Shown piece by piece: positions 32,801 through 40,648 of a stretch of 64,000 nt of DNA. Within the stretch, counting starts at the first letter, position 1, and each line of letters begins with the position of its first letter. The DNA comes from an uncultured Collinsella sp. (lineage in GTDB: Bacteria > Actinomycetota > Coriobacteriia > Coriobacteriales > Coriobacteriaceae): the NCBI GenBank assembly GCA_900544115.1, contig UQTW01000005.1, positions 38,047 through 102,046 of the forward strand, in the 5' to 3' direction. Made by a program: the position numbers and the translations under genes. A model generated the notes under the pieces. It was not told where the DNA came from. It worked only from the letters and a program-made list of their open reading frames with translations, and did no database searches.

Positions 32801-33186
32801 GCGTTAATGAGCTCGATAATAATCGGCAGGCGCAGTTCACCTACTACATCCGTGAATGCGACGCCGACAAGAACGATGGCACCAAACACGAAGGCTACAA
32901 GAACGACACCAAGACTTTCAAGGTCGTGGTGACGGCAAAGGACAAGGGTGACGGCACGCTGGAATGCACGCCGACCTACTACGAGGTCGACGCCAGCGGT
33001 CATGAGAGCGCGACTCCGACCTTCAACCCCACCTTCACCAACACCTACTCCACCTCTTTGCCCCTTTCTGGTATGTCGGGCGTCACTCTGACGTACCTTG
33101 CCGGCGCGGCGGTGCTTTGCGCTGCTGCGGCCTGGATGCACATTCGTCGGAAGGCGAATGCGAAGGGAGGTGAGCGTCGTGAATAA
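29815..33186 (+). CDS. Sortase-anchored surface protein with glycine-rich beta-helix and pilin-type domains (likely pilus tip adhesin)
   Basis: The 1123-residue product starts with a signal peptide (hydrophobic core VLCGASVLSLVLSLVMPPIS) and an acidic, N/D/E-rich spacer to about residue 130. Residues 170-640 are rich in GG-G repeats (TGGVIAANKAASGGGIF, GGGVYTKGANVTIGG), the look of a right-handed parallel beta-helix. Residues 740-1080 hold Spy0128/FctA-like domains (GYKFKLLGKA, YDLYLVEVP, FTYYIRECDADKNDG), which form isopeptide bonds. The C-terminus has LPLSG, a membrane helix and a charged tail for sortase. GGGGAGGA precedes the ATG. It is the first of three pilus genes. Confidence 0.85.
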   Translation: MKANSGKSKQSNKATRRVLAGVLCGASVLSLVLSLVMPPISQAIANDAEAGAAEETVAAADSSTESTDVENTNNGDTENQNSDDAGNDASEDAAAAGLPSDDTEVEGDTQPSDAQLADDENNDENANAPATVNADGYTEVSNDVARAFTNGGKFRLTGSVYSSQQIDIKKDTTINLAGNMLYNRSGGLDSFFVVENGATLTIENIIEGSDSTKDEETPVDNAPAGQPAIMTWEKGDESSSNNGTPKSLTYYETKSTPNTDGLCTTETTYRHDVTGFGAIVAASDRGSVKYVVNVEAGGTLDLKGGMITTAANLSNGGHVIYSEGTVKIAGGYVTNGSGGGWGGGLCMAKGSLNMTGGVIAANKAASGGGIFADSGVTLDLSGGVISGNATYAKGIGGSSCGGDTGDGGYGGGVYTKGANVTIGGSANITNNRVDAWITDSNLYNFGLLGGGGIACTHRGTLTMTGGSVTANYSKEAGGGIYAGFWNQAITFKMTGGTIAGNESENAEGGGLRISTGTTGDIKAEPSTSNKIYITNNKTMTGESRGGDWGGGGVFVQKDGKLNIVRTLITDNEAGGWGGGIGACPTGETIVSHSNGAAIYNNTDNGLSNHMSAGGNGKNEDSNTNYITKDFKEAGHKDFFLVRKDDSNKTVAVVLGKMLGGGSAGWKGTCDRQKITIDPNGGAEAKYMFGLEAHPSDTAKRDAQRDATTIISGNYSYTHGGGIMTNGDLIVGEVTSLDVYPAIKVKANKVLMKDGKPQGLTGHGYKFKLLGKAADSAGEPYWNTDGSFNANGCEATSEVTVNESGEIVIDTAANYQSGNYDLYLVEVPINEEGTTFDKAIYKIHIKVGTTPVNTTNLLGININRYEVDKSASTVSVKREGETGFTECKSLEFYNWSVDPKDNTISTVTIGNDSNPAFTNELAPYQTSGTWTPKVTKKVDGGEMKKFKFELYTKNSDNNTKNSDNTEKSFKPIYKYTTAGSKNLQIVDFGSVQIGPLGVNELDNNRQAQFTYYIRECDADKNDGTKHEGYKNDTKTFKVVVTAKDKGDGTLECTPTYYEVDASGHESATPTFNPTFTNTYSTSLPLSGMSGVTLTYLAGAAVLCAAAAWMHIRRKANAKGGERRE

Positions 33187-34846
33187 GAAAGTTTGCTCCT
33201 TCCCGATCTTGTTTGCGCTGCTTGCCCTCTTGATCGGCGCCTGCGCGGTTGTGTTCCCCGCTTCCGCGCAGGCCGCGCCGACCTCGACCGGTTCCATCAC
33301 GGTGAGCGGCACCGTGGCGAGCAGCTACGACGCCTACCAGATCTTTAGCGCCAACGTCGTCGACGGCGACAGCGACGCCAAGATCGCCACCGATCTTGCC
33401 TGGGCAAGCGACGCCGTGCGCGACGCCGCGCTGCCTGTGCTGCATAGCGCCGGCATGCCCAATTCCCAGACCACCGCGCAGGAAGCTGCCGAGTGGCTCA
33501 ACACCGATTCCCACCTTACGAGCGCGCTGAGCGCACAGCTCGCTCGTTCCCTCCAGAGCTCTGGCGCCGAGCCCGTGGCCCTTAACGCGGGAACGACGGC
33601 CGAGCTGCCCTGCGGCTACTGGCTCATCGTCGCTAAGGACGACGCCATCGCCCAAGGCGAGGCCGGCACCGCGCCGATCATAGCCCTGGTCGGCGGCAAC
33701 GCCGTCACCGTCAAGCCCAAGGCGGCGACCCCCAAGGTCCAAAAGCATGTGCTGGAGGACAGCACCGCCGCCTGGCGGAAGGCCGCCGACGCCACGGTCG
33801 CCGACGACCTGTACTGGCGCCTCTCGGCCACGGTCCCGGCGGGTCTTACCGCCTACGACACCTATACGGTGCAGTTCGTCGACACCATGAGCGCGGGGCT
33901 CGACCCCTCCAAGGTGGCCGCGAGCATGCGCGTGTACGTGGCGGCGGGCACGGACGGCGGCTTCGACGCCGTCTCGGCCGACAAGGACGGGCGCGCCGGC
34001 ACCGAGCCCGCGAAGGACTGGACCGACATCACGGCCCAGTGCGCCACCAAGGTGGCCGCGGACGGAACCTTCACCGTGCGCACCGGCGACCTGATCGCCA
34101 CGCTCGGCGGGGCCGACGCCTTCACCGCGGGCGCCCGCGTGGTCGCCGTGTACAATGCGCCGCTCAACAGCGCATGCAACCACGGCATCGCGAAGGGCAA
34201 CCCCAACGAGGTCTACCTGCGCTACCCGCGTTCTCCCTTTGCCGACCAGTCCGGCGACGCCGGCTTCACCCGCACGCCGAGCGACGACGCGTGCGCCTAC
34301 ACCTGGGATCTCGCGCTCACCAAGCGCGGCAGCGACGGCGACAAGCCGCTGTCCGGGGCGGTCCTGAGCATCGCCGACGACCGCGGTCGCACGCTGGCGG
34401 CCGACGGCACGTGGGATGCGCAAGGCAAGGCCACCGTCACCACGGGCGAGGACGGCCGCGTGACCGTCTCGGGCGTGGACTCGGGCAAGCTGGAGGTCCG
34501 CGAGCTCAAGGCGCCCAAGGGCTACACCGCCTTCGAGGGCACGCGATCCGTGACGGTCAAAGCCGAGGGCCTGGACGTCGACCAGGTGGCCGCCGCCAAG
34601 CCCAAGCTCACCATCACGGCCGAGTCGCCCCTGCGCGCCGACAGCGCGGACGGGTCGACGGGCAGCCTGGAGGCGTCGCTCATCAACGCGCCCACCGGCA
34701 CACCCCCTAGCATTACCACCGGAGGCTTTATGCCCTCGACTGGCGATATGGCAATGTACGCCGCGGCCGCCGCAGCGGTCGCCGGAGCCGCGCTCATCGT
34801 GGTCGCGCTCCTGGTCAAGCGGGGAGGTGGCAGCCATAAAGAGTAG
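33179..34846 (+). CDS. Pilin subunit with CnaB/SpaA domain and MPSTG sorting signal
   Basis: The 555-residue product starts at GTG 33179, overlapping the previous stop by 8 nt, with AAGGGAGGTGA upstream. It has a signal peptide ending around AQAA-P, an N-terminal pilin domain (SYDAYQIFSANVVDGD, LPCGYWLIVAKDD) with VTVKPK as candidate linkage lysine, a middle isopeptide domain (LTAYDTYTVQFVDTMSAGLD) and a CnaB domain (ALTKRGSDGDKPLSGAVLSI, LEVRELKAPKGY). The anchor is MPSTG, a helix and KRGGGSHKE. GC is high, in contrast to the flanking pilus genes. Probably a minor or basal pilin. Confidence 0.82.
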   Translation: MNKKVCSFPILFALLALLIGACAVVFPASAQAAPTSTGSITVSGTVASSYDAYQIFSANVVDGDSDAKIATDLAWASDAVRDAALPVLHSAGMPNSQTTAQEAAEWLNTDSHLTSALSAQLARSLQSSGAEPVALNAGTTAELPCGYWLIVAKDDAIAQGEAGTAPIIALVGGNAVTVKPKAATPKVQKHVLEDSTAAWRKAADATVADDLYWRLSATVPAGLTAYDTYTVQFVDTMSAGLDPSKVAASMRVYVAAGTDGGFDAVSADKDGRAGTEPAKDWTDITAQCATKVAADGTFTVRTGDLIATLGGADAFTAGARVVAVYNAPLNSACNHGIAKGNPNEVYLRYPRSPFADQSGDAGFTRTPSDDACAYTWDLALTKRGSDGDKPLSGAVLSIADDRGRTLAADGTWDAQGKATVTTGEDGRVTVSGVDSGKLEVRELKAPKGYTAFEGTRSVTVKAEGLDVDQVAAAKPKLTITAESPLRADSADGSTGSLEASLINAPTGTPPSITTGGFMPSTGDMAMYAAAAAAVAGAALIVVALLVKRGGGSHKE

Positions 34847-34954
34847 CTGGCAGCCCCACAGAGAGCGGGGCGAGACGTAGCGAAGCAGATGCTAAGACAC
34901 AGACAGACAGATTTAGATCAAATGGACTTCAAGCAGAAAGCAGAGGAAAAGAAG

Positions 34955-36724
34955 ATGAGCATGAGCAAGAACATCGTACGCCTGGCAGTAACCGCAGGCC
35001 TCACAGCGGCGTTGAGCTTCGGCGGCGTCATGGCCCCGGTCACGATGGCGTTTGCGGCGGGTACGCCGACGGTGGCCACGGAGAAGGGTAAGGTGGCTAT
35101 CACCGACGAAACATACACCGGCACGACATTCAAGGGCATTCAGATCTTCACCGCGAAGGTCACGCAGGATCAGAAGGGCGATGGGAGCTGGGATGGCTCG
35201 GCCGCTAAGACTCTTTCCGATATTCAGTGGGCTCCGGGTAATGTGAAAACCCTCGTTACGACTGCGCTCAAAGACGTTACTGGAGCACCTGGCGTAGATG
35301 CTGACGCCCAGACGTGGGCGGAGTTCATCAGCACGACTCAGGGCCCTAATTCTGGAGAGACTACGGCGGTTGATACTGGCACAACTCTTGACTTGATTGC
35401 CAAGGCCTTGGAAGGGGACAAGAACCTCACGTGGACAAAGCCAAGCGATTCCACCAAAGGTAGCTTTAAGGATCTTGATCATGGCTACTGGCTTTTCGTG
35501 ACCGATACGCCCAGTACGACCAGCGGTGCTAATGGCAATACTGATGCGTATACCTCGCCGATTTTCACCATCGTCGGTGGCTCTGACGTTAACGTGACCC
35601 CCAAGAAGGACGTCCCCAACGTGACCAAGGCCGTAAAGGATGACAAGAACGGCAAGTTTGTTACGGACGATAGCAAGAATGTTTTCACCGCAGCCAACAA
35701 GGCCGCCGACTCCGCTGCTGGACAGCTTGTTAAATATCAGCTTGCCGGCACTGTGGCTAGCAACATTAACACATACGTCAAGTACAGCTACGCTTTCACC
35801 GACAATCTTCCCTCCACGATGGTGCCGAATCTTGATGGAAATAAACCGGTCGTTGAGGTCAAGATTAACGATTCAGTCGTAGATCCCGCTTACTACAGTG
35901 CGACCTATGTCCCGGGGGAAAGCACGAATACGCTCACTGTTTCCTTCGAAAACCTCAAAGGAGCAAAGGATAAGGCTGGCAATCCTATCACCGTTGACGG
36001 TAGTTCGACAGTCTATGTGAACTATGAGGCAAAACTTGTTGCTGGCAAGATTAACGCGGATATGCTCGGCAAGGCCCAGGTGAACAATGTCAAGTTGACC
36101 TATTCCAACAACCCGTACAACACCAGCGACACCGGTACCACGGTTGACCATCCGGCCTATGACTACACTTATGGTATCGATGTTACCAAGGTCGGTAGCG
36201 ACAAGGATGAGACCGGCAATCTCAAGAAACTCCAGGGCGTTCAGTTCACGCTGAAGGAGGAAGGCTCCAACGAATTTATCAAGGCCGACGGTACCACGAC
36301 GACAGATACAGATGCCGCAATACTAACTACCAACGATAAGGGCATGATCAACGTTGTCGGTCTTGATGAGGGCACCTATATCCTTAAAGAGGTAACTCCG
36401 GCGCCTGGTTACAATAACTCTGCCTCCAATGGCGTCAAGTTCACTATTGCCCGCGGCACGCTTAAGCAGGATGGCTCCGAAGTGATCCCTGACAAGAATT
36501 CTGCCCACGTCACTGCTGCTGATGGTGTTGTAAAGGCTGATTCTGCTGTCACTTCTACCGGTAAGCTGAGCTTCATCATCGTCGACCAGAAGGGCTCCAA
36601 CCTCCCGCTCACCGGCCTTAACGGCGTGACCTTCACTTGGATCGCTGGTGGCGCGGTGCTGTGCATCGGCGTGGCGCACCTCATCCGCAGCCGTAAACAG
36701 GCTGAGGAGTCCGAGCAGGAGTAA
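34955..36724 (+). CDS. Major-pilin-like surface protein with SpaA domain and LPLTG signal
   Basis: The 589-residue product has a signal peptide (LAVTAGLTAALSFGGVMAPV) cut near AFAA-G, an N-terminal pilin domain (FKGIQIFTAKVTQDQKG, LDHGYWLFVTDTP), the VNVTPKKD stretch with a candidate pilin-linking Lys, an isopeptide-forming middle domain (GQLVKYQLAGTVASNINTYV), and a SpaA/CnaB domain (IDVTKVGSDKDETGNLKKLQ, EGTYILKEVTPAPGY). It ends in LPLTG, a helix and SRKQAEESEQE. AGAGGA precedes the ATG. It has the same build as the previous pilin but is more Lys/Asn-rich, as in major shaft pilins. Confidence 0.85.
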   Translation: MSMSKNIVRLAVTAGLTAALSFGGVMAPVTMAFAAGTPTVATEKGKVAITDETYTGTTFKGIQIFTAKVTQDQKGDGSWDGSAAKTLSDIQWAPGNVKTLVTTALKDVTGAPGVDADAQTWAEFISTTQGPNSGETTAVDTGTTLDLIAKALEGDKNLTWTKPSDSTKGSFKDLDHGYWLFVTDTPSTTSGANGNTDAYTSPIFTIVGGSDVNVTPKKDVPNVTKAVKDDKNGKFVTDDSKNVFTAANKAADSAAGQLVKYQLAGTVASNINTYVKYSYAFTDNLPSTMVPNLDGNKPVVEVKINDSVVDPAYYSATYVPGESTNTLTVSFENLKGAKDKAGNPITVDGSSTVYVNYEAKLVAGKINADMLGKAQVNNVKLTYSNNPYNTSDTGTTVDHPAYDYTYGIDVTKVGSDKDETGNLKKLQGVQFTLKEEGSNEFIKADGTTTTDTDAAILTTNDKGMINVVGLDEGTYILKEVTPAPGYNNSASNGVKFTIARGTLKQDGSEVIPDKNSAHVTAADGVVKADSAVTSTGKLSFIIVDQKGSNLPLTGLNGVTFTWIAGGAVLCIGVAHLIRSRKQAEESEQE

Positions 36725-36824
36725 CGCTCGCTCACCCATCCCTTTGGCAGGTGGGATGTGATGGCCATGAGACTTGCGGACACTTTTCTCGTCCATCTAC
36801 GTCCTTGCTTTGCCATTCTCTTTT

Positions 36825-36866
36825 CGGGGCAGACTCCGCACTGGAGTCTGCCCCGTTTTTTTTTGG
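36825..36866 (+). terminator. Strong terminator of the pilus operon
   Basis: GGGGCAGACTCC and GGAGTCTGCCCC form a perfect 12-bp stem followed by nine or more T residues. Between here and 37010 I see only a short open frame without a start codon. Confidence 0.92.
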
Positions 36867-37010
36867 GATAACACAGCCAGCCTTCATCGTCCGATGCGGG
36901 CACGTTCGTCATCGCGTTTCTTGACTCGTATGAGGTTCGGTTTAAGGTCCGTAGGCGCACGCGCGGTGCGGACGGTAGAAGGCAGTTGCGCCGCAACAAG
37001 CGCAAATAAG

Positions 37011-37042
37011 AATGCCCGGGGTTAGAGGCCCGGGCATTTAAC
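37011..37042. terminator. Hairpin terminator
   Basis: AATGCCCGGG and CCCGGGCATT form a perfect 10-bp stem with an 8-nt loop and a short T stretch. Confidence 0.7.
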
Positions 37043-37201
37043 AACGTCGGAAACTGGTCGCCCGCGCTTTCGATCACTTACGCGGGGTGCGTCGTTTCCT
37101 ACAGACATTGTATCCCGAATCGCCCAGCCGATTCGGGACATTTTGAAAACTCAAATATGGGCTTAGGCGCGAACGGAATCTCGTTAATTCCGAAAATTAT
37201 G

Positions 37202-37225
37202 TATAATTCCAATATAAACTGGAAT
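37202..37225 (+). promoter_or_regulatory. -10 box and operator of the AbiE-like pair
   Basis: A perfect TATAAT (37202-37207) overlaps the inverted repeat ATTCCA-ATATAAAC-TGGAAT (37206-37225), as expected for autorepression by the antitoxin. The leader before the start is very short. Confidence 0.5.
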
Positions 37226-37237
37226 CGAACGAAAACA

Positions 37238-38206
37238 ATGGAAATGAACGAAGCACTAATCTACTTACAAGAAGCACTAGGCCTTTCCGCCAAGACCAAA
37301 ACTTGGCCTGGATCCGCATGCTTGCCGCTGCATCTGCGGGCGATTGAGGTCCGCGCTGTTGACGCAAACGGTTTTTCGTTTTTGCTTGCAAGTTTGCCTA
37401 CTGGCGTCGGGCTTCCCGAGGCTAAGAGGGTCTATAGTCAGCTAGCCTTGCGTGCGGAGACTCCTGTTGTCGTTTCGTTTCCTGATGCCGATGCACGTCA
37501 GCGCAAAGCATTGGTCGCACAAGGGATTCCGTTTGTTTGCCCCGGCAGACAGGCTTTTCTTCCATTTATGGGCACGGCCTGCACGGAGAGGGGCAGTGTC
37601 CGGTTTCGCAATCACGCGACCAAGATGTCACCCAACGCGCAGGCTGCCGCAATCTGGGGAGCAGCCCAGGAGCCATATCGTCCCTACGACCTTTGTCGTG
37701 CGCTTGGGATCTCGGCAAGCCGCGCGAGTGAGGCCATAACCGAGCTTGTTGACAGGGGGCTCGCGAGGCGCGAGCGTCGCAAGCGACGTGTCGTCGTGTT
37801 CCCTGTTGCCGTTGATCTTCTGCTCAGTGAGCACATGGCAGAGCTCTCCTCGCCTGTCTCGAAGGTCTTTTTTGCAAGGAAGACGCCGCAGATCGACTAT
37901 CTTGTTGACGCCGGGGAGACGGCGCTCGCTGCGCGTTCGATGCTCGCTGCGCCGGGCATGGAACAAAAGGCCGTCTTAAGAAGTGCATGGCGTCAACTGA
38001 GCGATCTCGAAGTCGCAGACGGGGAGTTGCCGGATAACGAGACGGCGATGATCCAAGTGTGGCGCTATGCACCCGTGTTTGCCGACTCCTCCCGTGTCGA
38101 CAACATTTCGCTTGCGCTATCTTTGGCGGCAATCGACGATGAGCGAATTCAGCTCGAAGTCGATCGCATGTTTGGAAAGGAATATCCATGGCAAGAAGCG
38201 CTGTAG
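37238..38206 (+). CDS. Winged-helix protein of an AbiE-like (type IV) toxin-antitoxin pair
   Basis: The 322-residue product has a central winged helix at about 150-205 (PYDLCRALGISASRASEAIT, LVDRGLARRERRKRRVVVF), preceded by a domain with VVVSFPDADARQRKALVAQG and followed by a helical part. The pairing with a nucleotidyltransferase gene and an 18-nt overlap is the layout of AbiEi/AbiEii systems, where the first protein is the DNA-binding antitoxin. Sequence identity to true AbiEi is not obvious by eye. ATG 37238 is the first plausible start after the promoter; the ribosome site is poor. Confidence 0.6.
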   Translation: MEMNEALIYLQEALGLSAKTKTWPGSACLPLHLRAIEVRAVDANGFSFLLASLPTGVGLPEAKRVYSQLALRAETPVVVSFPDADARQRKALVAQGIPFVCPGRQAFLPFMGTACTERGSVRFRNHATKMSPNAQAAAIWGAAQEPYRPYDLCRALGISASRASEAITELVDRGLARRERRKRRVVVFPVAVDLLLSEHMAELSSPVSKVFFARKTPQIDYLVDAGETALAARSMLAAPGMEQKAVLRSAWRQLSDLEVADGELPDNETAMIQVWRYAPVFADSSRVDNISLALSLAAIDDERIQLEVDRMFGKEYPWQEAL

Positions 38207-38961
38207 AAGGTCTCCAAGAATTTCAGCAGCATATGCAAGAAGCTGAAGGATCGTATGCCCTTATCGGCGGCACGGCATGCGACATTTTGCTCGCGGAGGC
38301 GGGGCTTTCATTCAGGGCGACTCACGATTTTGATGTGGTAATTGTCGCCGATGACCGGTTGCCTCAGACGGCAGAAGCTATATGGACTTTGGTGCGTGAT
38401 GGCGGTTACCGCTGCGGCTGGGGCGAAGGCAAAGGCTCATGTTTTTATCGGTTTACAGAGCCTAAGAGGCCGGGTTACCCCCATATGATCGAACTCTTCG
38501 CGAAGTGCCCCGACTTTCTAAAGGGTCGTGAGGGGATTGATGTGGCGCCAATTCACGTTGATGAAAACATAAGCAGTCTTTCGGCAATTTTGTTGGACGA
38601 TGCTTACTACAGCTTGTTCCTTCAGGGAATTCGGACCGTAGACGGCGTTTCGGTCCTGGGTACGGAATACATTGTCCCGTTCAAAGCGAAGGCGTATCTC
38701 GACCTAAAAGCCAGAAGGGAAGCGGGGGAGAACGTTGATTCGAAGAAGGTAAAAAAGCATAAACGCGATGCGCTGAGGCTTGCTCAGCTGCTTGGCGAGT
38801 CGGAAGGTGTCGACCTGGGCGAAGAACTGAAGGACGATATGCTTGCGTTTGTTAAAGATTGCGAGGTGGGCGACGTCAATCTGAAACAGATCGGGGTTGC
38901 GGGCGTAACGATGGCGCAGTTGCTCGAGACGATGAAAGCAACATATGGCTTGATTGGTTGA
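38188..38961 (+). CDS. Nucleotidyltransferase-fold toxin of an AbiE-like pair
   Basis: The 257-residue product has the AbiEii-type nucleotidyltransferase core: YALIGGTACDILLAEAGL (Gly-Gly loop), then ATHDFDVVIV with the D-x-D pair, followed by a region conserved in the family (VPFKAKAYLDLKARREAGEN, KKHKRDALRLAQLLG). AbiEii toxins transfer nucleotides, in some cases to tRNA. GGAAAGG precedes the ATG, which overlaps the upstream gene. It sits between the pilins and the sortase but has no obvious link to pilus assembly. Confidence 0.7.
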   Translation: MARSAVEGLQEFQQHMQEAEGSYALIGGTACDILLAEAGLSFRATHDFDVVIVADDRLPQTAEAIWTLVRDGGYRCGWGEGKGSCFYRFTEPKRPGYPHMIELFAKCPDFLKGREGIDVAPIHVDENISSLSAILLDDAYYSLFLQGIRTVDGVSVLGTEYIVPFKAKAYLDLKARREAGENVDSKKVKKHKRDALRLAQLLGESEGVDLGEELKDDMLAFVKDCEVGDVNLKQIGVAGVTMAQLLETMKATYGLIG

Positions 38962-39072
38962 GTGGGGTTACGTGGCCCGAACGGTGCAGCCTAGCTGCGT
39001 TGTCCGGCGCATGAGCTCGCGAATCGGCTATTATTTGTTTAGACAACTTGAGTTGTAGAGGAGTGACCGGCG

Positions 39073-40011
39073 ATGGTGCAGGGCGCCAAACATATGAAGA
39101 GCAATAACGCCGCGGACAACGGCGGCTCAAGCCCTCAGCCCAAACCTCAACCAAAGCCCAAGCGCCGTCGCAAGCGACTGCCGCGCTGGGCCGACCGTCT
39201 CATCACCATCGTCATCATCCTTATTGGCGTGGGCCTTATGACCTGGCCGTGGATTTTGGACCGGCTCGAGGCCTCGGGCGTGTTCAACCAAATCAGCACG
39301 GTGTCCAGCACCGTGGACGCGCTATCTGCCGAGGAGCGCGAGCGCATTCTGCTCCAGGCTCGCTCCTTTAACGAGCAGCTGGCGGGCGAGGCCACCGAGC
39401 TCCCCGCCGACCAGATTGAGCCCTACGCTCAGCAGCTCATCTTTGACCGCGACCCCATGATGAGCTGGGTCGAGATCCCCTCCATCGACGTGAGCATGCC
39501 CATCTACCACGGCACGAGCGAGGAAGTCCTTATGGCCGGCGTCGGCCACCTGGAGGGCACGAGCCTGCCGGTGGGCGGCGCCTCGACGCATTGCGTACTC
39601 ACCGCGCACTCGGGCATGCGCAACCTGAGCATGTTCGACGATATTCACTCGCTGGAACCCGGCGACCTGGTGCTGCTGCACACCATGAACAAGACGTTCG
39701 CTTATAAAGTGGTCGACTCCGAAGTGGTGCTGCCCGAGGAGATGGAGTCGCTGACCATCGAGCCCGGCGCCGACAAGGTGACGCTCGTCACCTGCACGCC
39801 CTACGGCGTGAACGACCATCGCCTGCTGGTGCATTGCGTGCGCACCAAGTACAACAAGAAGGACGTCGACAAGCAAAAATCACTGGCCGGCCGCCACTGG
39901 GGCAAGCGCGAGTTTGCCGTGCTCATCGTGGTCGTAGCCATTGTGCTGTTGCTGCTGGACATCGTGATCCACGCGGTCCGCAAACGCCGCAAGGCCAAGG
40001 CCTCAGCATAG
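39073..40011 (+). CDS. Class C (pilus-polymerising) sortase
   Basis: The 312-residue product has two membrane segments (about 41-60 and 270-290), which is typical of class C. The catalytic residues are His179 (LTAHSG), Cys241 (TLVTCTPYG) and Arg250 (NDHRLLVH). The flexible lid that covers the active site in pilin sortases is visible as DRDPMMSW near residue 127. It would link the Thr of the LPLTG/MPSTG/LPLSG motifs of one pilin to a lysine of the next. GAGGAG precedes the ATG. It lies 2.3 kb downstream of the pilins with a toxin-antitoxin pair in between. Confidence 0.92.
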   Translation: MVQGAKHMKSNNAADNGGSSPQPKPQPKPKRRRKRLPRWADRLITIVIILIGVGLMTWPWILDRLEASGVFNQISTVSSTVDALSAEERERILLQARSFNEQLAGEATELPADQIEPYAQQLIFDRDPMMSWVEIPSIDVSMPIYHGTSEEVLMAGVGHLEGTSLPVGGASTHCVLTAHSGMRNLSMFDDIHSLEPGDLVLLHTMNKTFAYKVVDSEVVLPEEMESLTIEPGADKVTLVTCTPYGVNDHRLLVHCVRTKYNKKDVDKQKSLAGRHWGKREFAVLIVVVAIVLLLLDIVIHAVRKRRKAKASA

Positions 40012-40022
40012 GGCATTCTCCA

Positions 40023-40061
40023 GAACCACCACAATGGGGGCAGGCACCTTTGTGGTGGTCG
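40023..40061 (+). repeat. REP-like hairpin, family 1
   Basis: AACCACCACAATGG and CCTTTGTGGTGGT flank GGGCAGGCA. One arm has drifted (AATGG) and there is no T-run. Confidence 0.7.
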
Positions 40062-40072
40062 GGACTTCCAAA

Positions 40073-40132
40073 CCATCACAACATTCGATGAAAATCGCGA
40101 TTTTGGCGAAAAGCGTCGAATGTTGTGATGGT
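40073..40132 (-). repeat. CATCACAACATTCGA hairpin repeat (family 2), copy 4
   Basis: It has the same arms as the other three copies, with the middle in the reverse orientation, as at 28281. It follows a family 1 repeat, the opposite order to 28281-28402. Confidence 0.75.
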
Positions 40133-40133
40133 C

Positions 40134-40196
40134 TTCGTTGTGGACGGCGCGGTTTTCGTTATGGGCGGGATGGTTTTCGCTATGGACGGTGCGGTT
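40134..40196. repeat. Three tandem 21-bp repeats
   Basis: The units begin TTCGTTGTGGACGG, TTCGTTATGGGCGG and TTCGCTATGGACGG, each exactly 21 bp and contiguous. They are open in one frame as a 7-residue repeat, but no gene is supported. They lie upstream of gatC. Confidence 0.65.
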
Positions 40197-40336
40197 TCGC
40201 TCCAGAACCGCCAGTCCGCAGCCTGCCAACCGCCGCCCTCGTTACGTTTTCGCTGCATTTGGGTAAAGCGCCTGCTCCAAGCCGGCGTTGCCTTGTATAC
40301 TAGAGCGGTTTAACTGTTATGCGGAAGGGAGCGCCT

Positions 40337-40648
40337 ATGGCACTCAGCGAGAAAGATGTGCGCGGCATCGCCGAGTACGCAAAGATCGCACTGACCGATG
40401 ACGAGCTCACCCAGATGACGTCCTACCTGAACGACGCCGTCCAGATGCTCGAGCCCGTCTTGCAATATGACTTGCCCGACGTGGAGCCCACGTTCCATCC
40501 CATCGGAAGCCTGTCCAACGTGATGGGCGATGACCTGCGCGAGCCCGAGCGCGACCTGCCGCTTGACGTCGCGCTGGAAAACGCCGGCAGCGCGCGCGAC
40601 CGCTACTTCCGCGTGCCGTCCATTTTGGGAGAGGGGGAGAGCGAGTAA
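40337..40648 (+). CDS. gatC: Aspartyl/glutamyl-tRNA amidotransferase subunit C
   Basis: The 103-residue product belts GatA and GatB together in the complex that turns Glu-tRNA(Gln) and Asp-tRNA(Asn) into the amide forms. It has the family features ALSEKDVRGIAEYAKIALTD at the start and R-D-R-Y-F-R-V-P near the end. GGAAGGGAG precedes ATG 40337. The stop overlaps the gatA start by one base. Confidence 0.92.
   Translation: MALSEKDVRGIAEYAKIALTDDELTQMTSYLNDAVQMLEPVLQYDLPDVEPTFHPIGSLSNVMGDDLREPERDLPLDVALENAGSARDRYFRVPSILGEGESE

Noticed and set aside
36867..37010. A 46-codon frame ending in a Lys/Arg-rich stretch between two terminators
   Set aside because: No start codon: a stop lies directly upstream. 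It may be a relic, but I cannot link it to any family.
40125..40313. A 62-codon frame over the 21-bp tandem repeats
   Set aside because: No ribosome site, starts inside a hairpin repeat, and the product is a simple 7-residue repeat.
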